This document shows, in pieces, positions 1-10,004 of a stretch of 59,091 nt of DNA. The notes beneath the pieces are model-generated. The model was given only the letters and a program-made list of their open reading frames with translations. It ran no database searches and had not been told where the DNA came from. How positions within the stretch are numbered: the first letter of the stretch is position 1; each line of letters opens with the position of its first letter. The translations under genes and the position numbers were made by a program. Source of the DNA: Branchiostoma floridae (Eukaryota; Chordata; Leptocardii; Amphioxiformes; Branchiostomatidae); assembly GCF_000003815.2 (NCBI RefSeq), contig NW_023365920.1:159673-218763 (forward strand). Reading direction: 5' to 3'.

Positions 1-734
1 CTCCCTATCTTATTCGCAATATAATCACAAATCTTTACGATTTTCCCTAGGAAAACAGGTTTTGATTGGTGAGGAGTTAAGCCCTGCTGCAACTGCTCTG
101 CTGTCACCGACGTTAAATACTTCTTCACCTTCTTACTCGCCGCCGGGTTCCCTACCGCTAACCTTTCATCCCAATCGCTGCCTCTACCACTGTCACTGAA
201 AATAGCTCGCAATTTACCTATATAACTATCCACTGTTTTAAACGCCAACCTTACTGGGCACGCACATTGAACCTGTCAACCCTCCCTCCGATGCACTTTC
301 GTCTTCCCTTGCCCGTCTTTCCAGATCAAGAATTTCCCCACCTCGATTGGTGAAGTCGTTGCCAACGTCTTTGGCGGAAAGCACGTTTTAAGAAAATCTA
401 CCAATAAATCCCTCAAAGCGCTCTTTTGTCTGGCATAAGGTGAATTATCCTGCTCTCCTACCAATTCTTTCCAACGACTCTCAATCGCTGCGTGATCTAC
501 TATTTTGCCTCTAACCGTATCCTCCCGCATCTGCTGCACTCTCGGCTTTCCACATTTTTGACAAAAATTATAATCAAAATCGTTTGGATGGCCGCAAACT
601 TGACACCTAACCGCCGGAACCCAAGCCCTTGGCGCCCCACCCAAACTTACAGAAAGCAACTCTGAGGCTCGGGAGACTTGGCCCTCGCCTCCCCTTGACG
701 TTGGACTACTGCCCAGGTATTGTCGAAGCGGCAT
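1..734 (-). pseudogene. Tyrosine recombinase of the DIRS-like element, N-terminal part, partial
   Basis: The frame opens at an ATG at 734. A zinc ribbon (CQVCG, 14 residues, CQKCG) lies around residues 44-62, followed by a helical region. An in-frame TGA at 276-278 breaks it, but the same frame continues to base 1 with the stretch SYIGKLRAIFSDSGRGSDW and a GNPAASKKVKKY segment. Both resemble the core-binding N-terminal domain of recombinases in DIRS-like elements. The catalytic R-H-R-Y residues would lie beyond the window. In the intact family this protein integrates the circular cDNA by site-specific recombination. A long pyrimidine tract followed by AG at 781/780 (minus strand) lies just upstream, so the true start might be spliced. 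Confidence 0.7.
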
Positions 735-834
735 TGTCAGTCAGGAGGTGTCGCTTTCCCAAGACGCGAAAGTCTTCTCCTAGACCAAACAAAACAAAAG
801 GAAAAGAAAAGGGAGAAAACAAACAAATGAGATA

Positions 835-877
835 TGTATATATATCTATATATATATATATCTACATACATACATAA
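835..877. repeat. (TA)n/TATC microsatellite
   Basis: Alternating TA with TATC and CATA interruptions. It lies in the roughly 230-bp non-coding gap between the RNase H and recombinase reading frames. The minus strand of this gap also has a T/C-rich tract (about 783-830) that could act as a polypyrimidine tract. Confidence 0.85.
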
Positions 878-965
878 GTATGGTTACATGTCTCCATACA
901 TAACCCACCAGGTCTCCCCACCATATCGTGATCTCGAAACCTTATACACCCTACCTCTATATCAA

Positions 966-3196
966 CTATTGCTTCCCAAGGCTGAACGCCCACAGATCCC
1001 AAAATGATGGTTTCAAGTGCCAACCCCTTTTCTTAGAAGGGACCCACAACACTGGTTGACCGGCATTCGCCACCTTGACTTTCGTTATCACCTCCCCTTG
1101 TAAAATCGCCCACCAGTATTGCCTCGGGTACCTGTCTGGCACAATCATGACCACTTTGGCTTTCTGTTGTCTGACGAGCTGTAACACAGATGGAATAAGA
1201 TGGAAAGGGGGGAAGACATAACAATTCCTATTTCCTAAGTCTTGCGCAAACACATTCACCCCCTTAGAGTTTGGCACTGGGTGGAGACTGAAAAACTCCA
1301 AATCCTGACCACTTCTTCCCTTTTGTACATTAGAGGGCAATGCCATTAAGTCAGTATCGAAACCCCCTCGCCCTCCTAACTCCCTATCAAGCCGTTCAAA
1401 AACCTTCCTGTGCAACATAGCATCCATTGCTGAAAGTTTCCTCGATGGATCGTCCGCCTTATTCTCCGCTGAAGGCACATACGCTAACTTCAAATCCACA
1501 TTCAAATCCACCACTGTCTCCCATAGTTTTACAATTGCTCTGGCAAGCACAATGCTCTTCCCTCCCTGTTTTTCCCATGCAGAAATCAGGTTCTTATTAT
1601 CCACGCGAGCATCCACCCTTTTGTTCCTGACAAACTCTTGCGCTGACAACAACACTTGTCTCAAAGCCTCTGTTTCCTTGACTGCTATGATTCCTGCCTG
1701 CTCATCTTGGCACCAATAATCGCTACATTGCATTGCACCCTCCTTAGTCGTAACAATACCTGCCCATTTGAAACCTGACGCATCCGAGGAAAGTTCGATC
1801 ACCTCATGTTTCTCAACTCTCCAAGGTACGTGCCCTTCCCACTTGTCCAGGAATCTCCAATGCTCTAAGCTCCCGTCTGATCGCTCCTTCCACTTGCACC
1901 CTCGTCCCGTTCCGCAAGGCGAGCTTTATCGCGTTGAACATCTCCCTACAATACAAGCGCGTGGCTGTGACAGCCAAACCAAAAGAGACAAGTTTCCCCG
2001 TTAACTTCTGTAACGTTGTCACGCTTACCATCTTTCTGCTCAACACTGTTTCCCTTAACTCCGCAAAAGACAATTTCTTTCTTTCCGGCAACAGAAATGC
2101 CAAAAGCAAAGAGTCAGCTCCTAGCCCTAAGAATTCGAGGCATTGCACAGGGTCCAACTGGCACTTCCCTAGACCAATAAAATACCCTAAGCAGACCAGA
2201 ATATAGCACATGATGAAACATGCCGCTTCAGCTGCCCTAAAATCTGGTCTAGCGAGGAGAGCTTGTTCTTCTAGCCTTGCTCCTGGTGCGTCCCTTGTAG
2301 CCAATTGGCTTGCGTGTCTGTCGTCTTTGTATAAGGACGCAGGGACGCCCAGCGTTCTAATCTTATGCATGGCCACGTTACCCAACGTCTGATAGACAAA
2401 TGGGCTCCCGGACCAGCCAAACGGCAGACAATTCGATACAAGCCAGAACCCCCCCCCACTGAAAACCTACCAAAGGTTTACTTCCTTCCGATAACAGCAC
2501 ATGATCATAGCCGCTCTTATCATCGCACTTGGTCTGAAAATGTCCCCGCCCTACATACTTAGTCAGATTCGTTACCGAGTCCAAACGGAACGGACACTCC
2601 TTCATCCAAAGATTCAAATACCTAAGGTCATGGCACAACCGTGGCTTAGAAGGTTCCACCGTCAACGGCAAAACCAAATATGGCGGTGGGACTGACCCTA
2701 CCCTCCCCCAAATAGTTACTGCCCCAGAAGTGATTCTACTTTCAATTGACCTTGAGACAAACTCTGCAAACGGTTCACAGCTAGGTAAGTTTGGGAAATA
2801 TCTTGAAGGTGGAAAAGCCGTCAAGGGGTACCTGACCCCTTTATAACTGCCCTGAAATGGCTGGATGAAACTTGATAAAGAGACGCCATTCTCTATCCAA
2901 TCCATTACCATCTCTTCCTGATCGGTCCCTTTGACTATGTCCCTCCACACGCCAGGGTGTTTATGGATCTCCCCCGCAATGAAGCAATCCGGGTCCCTGA
3001 ACATTAAAGAGTCCGCTGACGCGTGCACCTTACCCCTAGACACCTCTATCACTGATGGCGGTATCACAACTTTCCCATCCCTCTTCCTTGTAATCCATAC
3101 TACCTTTCTCCTCAGGTATTCTTGGTAGGCACTGAACGGATCCATCGGAAAACGCATCTCGAACTCGTGGATGTCTGGAGTGAAGCCTTGCTGTGT
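966..3196 (-). pseudogene. Reverse transcriptase-RNase H of the DIRS-like element
   Basis: The RT part (about 3157-1868) shows KPRLCHDLRYLN, a KCDDKSGYDH palm motif, a PFGWSGSP segment and the catalytic box YKDDR (usually Y-x-D-D). RNase H follows with LSSDASGFKWAG, VDNKNLISAWEKQGG and YVPSAENKADDPSR, i.e. the D-E-D-D type metal-binding residues, then a C-terminal extension with NCYVFPPFHLIPSVL, seen in DIRS-type proteins. Two frameshifts break it: one in a run of eight C (plus strand, about 2451-2458) and one near 1868. A strong splice-acceptor-like sequence (pyrimidine tract then TTTTCAG) precedes 3196 and the frame is open after it, so the exon may begin there. In the family this enzyme copies the element RNA into DNA. 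Confidence 0.85.
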
Positions 3197-4342
3197 CTGA
3201 AAACAGGATAAAGAACATCTCCTCTAGAAAAGTGTATTTTTCATCCTTCAGCAAACTCACCCTACATAACTACACAACCCCATTGCCTCCTCGTTACCCC
3301 CAACCGAGCCTCAATCACATTACCATTCTACAACTACATAAAACAAAACCAAGACATTGAATTTATCCAGCAAACCACCTCATGTTGTATCTATTACCTA
3401 TCTCTTTCAACATGTCTTGTTGTGAGCTGCACTCATCCCCGTGTGACAAACACCTTACCCAAAACTCTCTCATACCCACTATGTGTCGGAAACTTTCTTC
3501 TTTTCAGTAGTCCTACTAGATCTCTCCTGTTCCTCAACACCTAACCGCTATCGCAGTAATCTAACTAAACCAACAACTAATATACGAAATATTGGCCATT
3601 TACTTCCAACAGGTCAATCAACGACCATCTGTGATCACCTTCGACCAAGATGATGACGATGGTCAATACACACAAACAGCCTTGTCTCTTTCATTTGATG
3701 TCGTTTCAACTCGTTGTTGTTGTTGTTATTTATTTATTTATTTATGTTTTCTCATTCCAAACGTTGTTGTTATCTATTTATTTATGTTTTCTCATTCCAA
3801 ACGAACTTCTAATTGTTACTACCTTCCACTTCAACACAGTTTTTGTCGACCAATTGCCAATAATGTGAATAAACACTAGCAAGATTACACACGCTCACAT
3901 AAACACACCAGCAAAACGTATATTGCCACAGTTTTAATCATAATCATGATCCAGTCCAGTCCAAGTCAATTTCCATTTTCCGCACAACCTTTGCAACTCA
4001 TATGAGGTTCCCCTCACATCTCAACATTTCAAAATACACAGCACAATCTGAATTTTCCAACAATGTACACTGCCAGGCTTACAAGAAATCAACCAAAAAC
4101 AAAAACAAAAGAGCAACACAAAAAAAGAAATTTACAAACACGCCTCATGTTTCAGCAATGTCAACATCAACTCCAATCCTTTAGTTTGATACTCATCACA
4201 TCTCTTCTGTACATGGCATGAAATACACTTCAATACTACCATTTGTGAGACAAACCACCCTTCTTTTATCCTTTGCCATGAAAACACTTCAATACTTCTT
4301 CCCGAGAGCCATCAAACATCTTCGTACATGTCACAAAATACA
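3197..4342. other. Non-coding gap between Gag and RT; candidate intron
   Basis: About 1.15 kb without a convincing reading frame on either strand. It holds T-rich simple sequence (TTTATTTATT and TTGTTG runs, about 3712-3800, with a near-duplicate of about 45 bp) and A/C-rich stretches. An acceptor-like end at 3198/3197 (minus strand) suggests part of it could be spliced out in the active element. No matching donor could be fixed: the Gag frame ends with its own stop at 4343. Confidence 0.4.
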
Positions 4343-4896
4343 TTATTGTTTTTTCTTTGGGTTAGTACACCCTCTAGCCCAATGTCCCTTCTGCCCACAC
4401 CTATGACACTCATCCTCTGGGCGGGGGCCTCGGTTTCTCCTACCACCACTAGACCTCCTCGGACTTTGATTCCTGTACGGCTCAAACCTATTAGCAGTAT
4501 TCGGTCTATTCGCCCTACTATACAACATGGTCTCCCCTTGGTCTTCACACTCAAAGACCTCTGACATTGCATTCAGTGTTTTAAAGCAGCCAGCCATACT
4601 CTTATTTACTTTTTTAGTATTGGCGATCCGAGGAGGTCCATAAGCAAGTCTTTAAAGCGCGGTGATCTAGCTACCCGTTGTAGGATAATTTCGTATTCCT
4701 CAGCCATGGGGTGTCCCTGCATCCGTGCCTGGTTTGCAAGTGTCTCCAACAACGCCACTGCCCTACGATGATCAAAGGCCGCCAAAGGCCTTGCCGCTAG
4801 TAGGAGGATCTCGTCTTTTATACCATCAACCGACCGTCCTTGCAAGCGGTCGATCTGTTGCCTCAGCGCCAGAAACTCCGCCCTGATGTCCCAGGC
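4343..4896 (-). pseudogene. Gag-like protein with CCHC zinc knuckle, main exon
   Basis: From 4896 the frame reads through a helical, Leu/Arg-rich segment. A frameshift near 4610-4640 follows, then a basic stretch and the zinc knuckle CHRCGQKGHWARGC (C-x2-C-x4-H-x4-C) about ten residues before the stop at 4343. A CCHC knuckle is the standard RNA-binding module of retroelement Gag proteins, which package the template RNA. The frame is open upstream to an AG at 4898/4897 and is in phase with the Q/A/P-rich exon ending at 6974 if the sequence between is an intron. The upstream end is therefore inferred. Confidence 0.65.
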
Positions 4897-4939
4897 CTAG
4901 CGTAACACATAACACCTCCACAGTTAGTGTCTCATCACA

Positions 4940-6735
4940 ACATCCCGCCTTACATGCGGACCCTTCTTCGCCATGAAGCACCCCCCACCCACAAGGCTGC
5001 CTGACCGACGCTACTCAGCGTTTGCAAAAGCCTTAAACAAAGCCGCAAACGCCCAGCACGAACAGTCAGGCACCCGCAGGTGCGCGTTGCTTCAGATAAA
5101 ATGAAAACACCCGCCATGCACAGGAAAGCCAGTCACCGCCACTAAGTATTCGCGTACTAAGAACACGAACACCCAGCCCGGCAACCAGAAAACTGCACAT
5201 GCGCGTCGTTTTCCCCATGAAGCACCCCCCACCCACAAGGCTGCCTGACCGACGCTACTCAGCGTTTGCACACAGCCTTAAAACAAGGCCGCAAACGCCC
5301 AGCACGAACAGTCAAGCACCCGCAGGTGCGCGTTGCTTCACATAAAATGAAAACACCCGCCATGCACAGGAGAACCAATCACCGCCACCAAGTATTCGCG
5401 TACCAGAAACACGAACACCCAGCCCGGCGACCAGAACAACTGCACCTGCGCGTCGTTTTCCCCATGAAGCACCCGCCACCCACAAAGCTACCCGACCGAC
5501 GGTACTCAGCGTTTGCACAAGCCTTAACACAAGGCCGCAAACGCCCAGCACGAACAGCCAGGCACCCGCAAGTGCGCGTTGCTTCACACAAAATGAAAAC
5601 ACCCGCCATGCACAAGTAAACCAGTCACCGCCACCAAGTATTCGCGTACTAGGAACACGAACACCCAGCCCGGCGACCAGAAAAACCGCACATGCGCGTC
5701 GCTTTCCCCATGAAACACCCGCCACCCACAAGGCTACCCGACCGACAGTACTCAGCGTTTGCACAAACCTTAACACAAGGCCACAAACGCCCAGCACAAA
5801 CAGTCAGGCACCCGCAAGTGCGCGTTGCTTCACATAAAATGAAAACACCCGCCATGCACAGGAAAACCAGTCACCGCCACCAAGTATTCGCGTACTAGGA
5901 ACACGAACACCCAGCCCGGCAACCAGAAAACTGCACATGCGCGTCGTTTTCCCCATGAAACACCCGCCACCCACAAGGCTACCCAACCGACAGTACTCAG
6001 CGTTTGCACCAGCCTTAACACAAGGCCACAAACGCCCAGCACAAACAGTCAGGCACCCGCAAGTGCGCGTTGCTTCACATAAAATGAAAACACCCGCCAT
6101 GCACAGGAAAACCAGCCACCGCCACTAAGTATTCGCGTACTAGGAACACGAACACCCAGCCCGGCGACCAGAACACTGCACATGCGCGTCGTTTTCCCCA
6201 TGAAGCACCCCCCACCCACAAGGCTGCCCGACCGACGCTACTCAGCGTTTGCACAAAGCCTTAAACAAAGCCGCAAACGCCCAGCACGAACAGTCAGGCA
6301 CCCGCAGGTGCGCGTTGCTTCACATAAAATGAAAACACCCGCCATGCACAGGAAAACCAGTCACCACCACCAAGTATTCGCGTACAAAGAACACGAACAC
6401 CTAGCCCGGCAACCAGAACAGCTGCACATGCGCGTCGTTTTCCCTATGAAGCACCCCCCACCCACGAGGCTACCCGACCGACGGTACTCAGCGTTTGCAC
6501 AAGCCTTAACACAAAGCCGCAAACACCCAGCACGAAACAGTCAGGCACCCGCAGGTGCGCGTTGCTTCACACACAATGAAAATACTCACCATGCACAAGA
6601 AAACCAGTCACCGCCACCAAGTACTCGCGTACAAAGAACACGAGCACCCAGCCCGGCGACCAGAGAAACAGCACATACACGTTGCTTTTCCCCTTAAACA
6701 CCCGCCACCCACCAGGCTGACCGACTAGCGCCCTC
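4940..6735. repeat. Tandem repeat, about 246-bp unit, about 7.3 copies
   Basis: The marker CCATGAAGCACC or a close variant recurs at about 4972, 5216, 5463, 5709, 5954, 6199, 6445 and 6693, giving periods of 244-248 bp. Units differ by scattered substitutions and small indels. The unit contains the conserved segments GCGCGTTGCTTCA and GTATTCGCGTAC. Apparent open frames of 60-170 codons occur on both strands in every unit but follow the repeat period and have no recognisable domain, so they are read as by-products. The array sits inside the DIRS-like element, between its leader and its Gag frame. Confidence 0.95.
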
Positions 6736-6973
6736 AACATCTGTACCCTAGAAACAGGTAGCAAACGCTCAGCGCGACGGAACGGAGCCCGTGGATGACG
6801 GCTGCCGAATAAATACATACCCACACAATGTTCAACCACGTTATCAGTCTAACAACCCCTCCCCAAAACATCACACAGTAAACAGTCACACTATCGAAGA
6901 GCATGCAGCCATGCCCGTCATGGAAACACAACATCCCAAATCTGATACCATAAAGAAAATAAGGCCTAATCAC

Positions 6974-7393
6974 CTGTTGGTTTTGTCCTCCTGCGACTTG
7001 TCCCTGCACCACTTGCTGTTGGGCCCCCTGAACTTGCTGGGCCGGCGGTGCCTGCTGTGCCGCCTGCGGTGCCTGCTGTGCCGCCTGCGGTGCCTGCTGT
7101 GCCGCCTGCGGTGCCTGCTGTGCCGCCTGCGGTGCCTGCTGTGCAGCCTGCGGTGCCTGTTGTGCCGCTTGTAGAGCGTGCTGCTGCTGCGCCGGTAACG
7201 CCTGCTGCTGGGCCGCCGGAGATTGCTGCTGGGCAGCCGGCGCCTGCTGCTGGGCCGCCGGGGCCTGCGGTGGTGGTTGCTGCTGCTGTACTGGTATCCC
7301 CGGAGCTGCCGGTTGCAGGGCTGCTACCCTCGGAACTTGCTGCATCCTAGGCGGCAACTGCCCTCCGGTAGGAACACTCGGTGCTTGAGACAT
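6974..7393 (-). CDS. Q/A/P-rich leader exon of the DIRS-like element (candidate Gag N-terminus)
   Basis: The ATG at 7393 opens 140 codons rich in Gln, Ala and Pro, with about seven copies of an (A/Q)QQAPQA repeat (about 7000-7250). At 6974 the sequence CAG|GTGATT looks like a splice donor; beyond it the frame runs on for about 80 codons into unrelated sequence. If spliced in phase 0 to the AG at 4897, it joins the Gag-like frame without a shift. Low-complexity, unstructured N-termini are common in retroelement Gag proteins, but a host exon cannot be excluded. The promoter-like TATA at 7932-7940 lies upstream on the same strand. Confidence 0.5.
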
Positions 7394-7452
7394 ACTGAAA
7401 CTTCACCACAAATACGAACCCCGCTTTGACAAAACATCCAAAACTAAACCCA

Positions 7453-7495
7453 CTCGAGCAAGGAGGTTAAGATTCTTTAACCTCCTTGACTCGAG
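7453..7495. repeat. Hairpin in the 5' leader of the DIRS-like element
   Basis: CTCGAGCAAGGAGGTTAA, a 5-base loop, then its reverse complement with one extra base. In an RNA made from the TATA box at 7935 this would be a strong stem-loop about 60 bases before the ATG at 7393. Confidence 0.8.
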
Positions 7496-7931
7496 CAATC
7501 CTCCGCCGCGCTGGCACACACCTCACGCGGTCACAAAGGGAATCATGACACGAGTTTCCCTCCCTCTACGTACAGACAATGCCTACCGCATTTCCTGTAA
7601 ATCCGTTTATCAAACAATATGTTCACCCAGTGCCCACCCTGCAACGGCAAACACATGCAAATCTCCCCTGCGCCATCTACACGATTTTTCCAAAACCCAC
7701 GCCCTAAACCCAACAAACTCAGCTTAAGACGAACAAAAATGCAAGCCCACCAACAATAAAGAAAAGCAGGAACCCGAGTTTCCTTTCAAACCTTTTCTCG
7801 TACACAGTCAAACTCAGAGCGTGGAAAAAACGTGGTTGCACAGACAATGCTCTCTACGAACAGGGTTCCTCACACCAGCTGCTCGGCTACGCGGATGAAT
7901 CTAAAGAGAGGCAGATAGGTGGTCTGTTCTG

Positions 7932-7977
7932 TATTTATATGGTTGGAGGGAAATCACGTGATTCATGATCAACCAAT
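7932..7977 (-). promoter_or_regulatory. Pol II-type promoter of the DIRS-like element
   Basis: On the minus strand: ATTGG (inverted CCAAT, 7977-7973), an E-box CACGTG (7960-7955), then ATATAAATA (7940-7932). Transcription would start around 7905-7910 and read into the hairpin and the ATG at 7393. Spacing and order fit a TATA promoter; the start site is inferred. Confidence 0.55.
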
Positions 7978-8187
7978 GAGCGCACAGTGAAGATAGCACC
8001 TTGTTTTCTAGACGTCACAAATCTAGAATTGAGATCGTCCACCGTATGTATGTGTTGATGCTATTTTGGTATGTGAGATAAAGCATCAACAGACCCGTGG
8101 TCAGCTGTTATGTATGGAAAAAAATCAAATAGTCTTGTTTTCAGAGCACCATTCTTGTCTCCATTAAACAATGTATTTCTACGTGTT

Positions 8188-8334
8188 GCCTTCACCTAAT
8201 CTCCAAGCAGATCCTACGGTGCCATAAGATAGTATCAAAGCTGGCCAGGGAGTATGGCCGGCTAAGGGAGTCAAACGGTAAGTTTGATACCAATACATTA
8301 CGCACCGTGGATCTACTTGGAGATTAGCCTTCAC
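8188..8334. mobile_element. Short MITE with CTAATCTCCAAG terminal inverted repeats
   Basis: An element of about 132 bp (8196-8327) starting CTAATCTCCAAGCAGATC and ending with the inverted form, TIRs of about 27 bp with a few mismatches, and an inner palindrome (GTATCAAA...TTTGATAC). It is flanked by a direct repeat of 7-8 bp, (G)CCTTCAC, at 8188-8195 and 8327-8334. The target length suggests hAT-type mobilisation. Related ends occur at 28936, 52866 and 54721. Confidence 0.75.
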
Positions 8335-10004
8335 CCAAAATTTCTTTGGTCTCCAGTTATTGGTCAAAATTGAGATCAACAGCACGCGGACACGCCTTTG
8401 TGGAAGTGAACTTTTGGTGTCTTTATGTTACCATATAAATGATAGGCAAGCAGATGTGAGGAGAGCAGATGGTAAATATAAATGTAACTTGGGTGTCGCC
8501 ATGGTGTAATAGAGCCCATATCGACAACATCTGTTTAAAATGATTCTTGGGTAGGTTTCTTAGAAATCAACAGAAACTGATAAACATCTTCCGACAAGGA
8601 GATAGGGAAGAACAAAGGGAAGATCACAATTAATTAAGGATTAATCATCCGCCTGTTCCTCGGTGTATATGGTGTCATAACGCCTGGTCCTTTGCTATAA
8701 CCACAGAATAAAACCACCGAGTGAGCGAAGCCTAACCAAACTTGCAAACTCCTGTATGACACATAGATCCCTTGTTACTATACGTGTGAATTCCTTTGTC
8801 GAATTTTTGAAAATTCACATTTGTTCTTTGGTACATACATTTGTATTACAGATTGCATTTTGAAACCAGAATTTCCACAGAATATATACGAAACATTGCA
8901 GTCTTTGGCTTTTTAGAACAACAAAACTCATTATCAATTTTAGCAGAAGGAGCCATTCTCCCCTTGCAGTCTGTACTTATTCCCTCTGCTCTGACATATG
9001 TTTTGCTCCTTTTGATTCGCCAATGCCTGCATATCCCTTACTTTCCTGTGTGTATAGCTCCTTCTGATTGGTCCGCGGCGCCTGGCTTTATGATAATGAG
9101 CTGTGAAGCACATCTGGTCTGATGATATCAGCATCTAGCCCAGGATAAATAGAAGGTAGATTTGAGATTCTGAGGTCAGTTCGGTTGAGACACAGTGAGA
9201 GGATGGACAGTGGAGAATAAAGATAGTTTTCGGCCATGCCAACCATTGAGCGTCTGTGATCATTCTCTATCGCCAGAGATCTTTACTCCTCCGTTGCAAT
9301 AGCAAACAGACCTTTCTTTCATATGCAATTATTGCTTTCTTTTGCGGATCATTCATGATAAGCGTTAAGCTTATCACTCTGGACGGGTCTAAATTACCGA
9401 CTGTTTGTGGGCTTTGTCTGTGTGGTACTGGGTCATGGAAGAGAGACTTTCCTTAGAATGGCCATATTATAAAACAAAAATGCACAAGAAGAAACTGGTT
9501 TTGTCAAGAACAGTTGCACATATTTAATTGGATGCCAAAAAAGTTTCACAAAATTATATCGCATATGGAAACATATAAACAGGTGCATTCTTCAACAAAT
9601 TACATATGAATAGTTTGTGTGAAACAAACTATCATTGCCAAGGGCTATATAGGGCTCCTCAACAGAGGGCTGTGTGATTCAGGCAGGCTAACATACAAAG
9701 GAAAAACATAGCATATGAAGTAAAATACATGTACAACCATAATGGAAGTTTTATAAAGGGTATGTGTCTGGCATTGAAGACACGTCAAGTCAATAATGGG
9801 AGGAGGATGACCTTAAGACTAAACGTCCTTCCAGCACCCCTATCTCCCATGCATAAAAACTCGACATTGATCAATAGTCACCAAACTGTGATCTGTAGAT
9901 GTACTAACTTGTGATACTATCAATCACTTCTCCTTCTCCCTGCTGCCTAACTCTGTAACCAACAGAGAACTGTGTGCCAAATGGCTACTTCAGCGTGCTG
10001 GAGA
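8335..10004. other. Intergenic, no gene seen; weak promoter-like stretch near 9020-9230
   Basis: No reading frame with a recognisable domain. Around 9018-9080 there are CCAAT motifs on both strands, then GGATAAATAGAAGG at about 9142 and GGAGAATAAAG at about 9213. This layout resembles an LTR or a promoter with a nearby poly(A) signal, but no paired repeat or target duplication was found. The 3' untranslated region of the Kelch-like gene should lie in 9500-10004; no clear AATAAA was seen for it. Confidence 0.4.

Larger units (their letters stand above)
1..7940 (-). mobile_element. DIRS-like tyrosine-recombinase retroelement, decayed, 3' end cut by window edge
   Basis: Read on the minus strand the order is: TATA promoter (about 7935), Q/A/P-rich leader ORF, Gag with a CCHC knuckle, reverse transcriptase, RNase H, then a zinc-ribbon protein whose downstream part resembles the N-terminal region of DIRS-type tyrosine recombinases. 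Gag, RT-RH, recombinase is the order known for DIRS/Ngaro elements; no aspartic protease or DDE integrase was seen. The copy is dead: frameshifts near 4620, 2455 and 1868 and an in-frame stop at 276-278. The catalytic part of the recombinase and the 3' terminal repeats lie beyond base 1. The subfamily (DIRS, PAT or Ngaro) cannot be settled without the terminal repeats. Confidence 0.8.

Noticed and set aside
5266-6697. Open frames of 60-170 codons on both strands
   Set aside because: They recur with the 246-bp tandem unit, occur on both strands at once, and show no domain; by-products of a GC-rich repeat.
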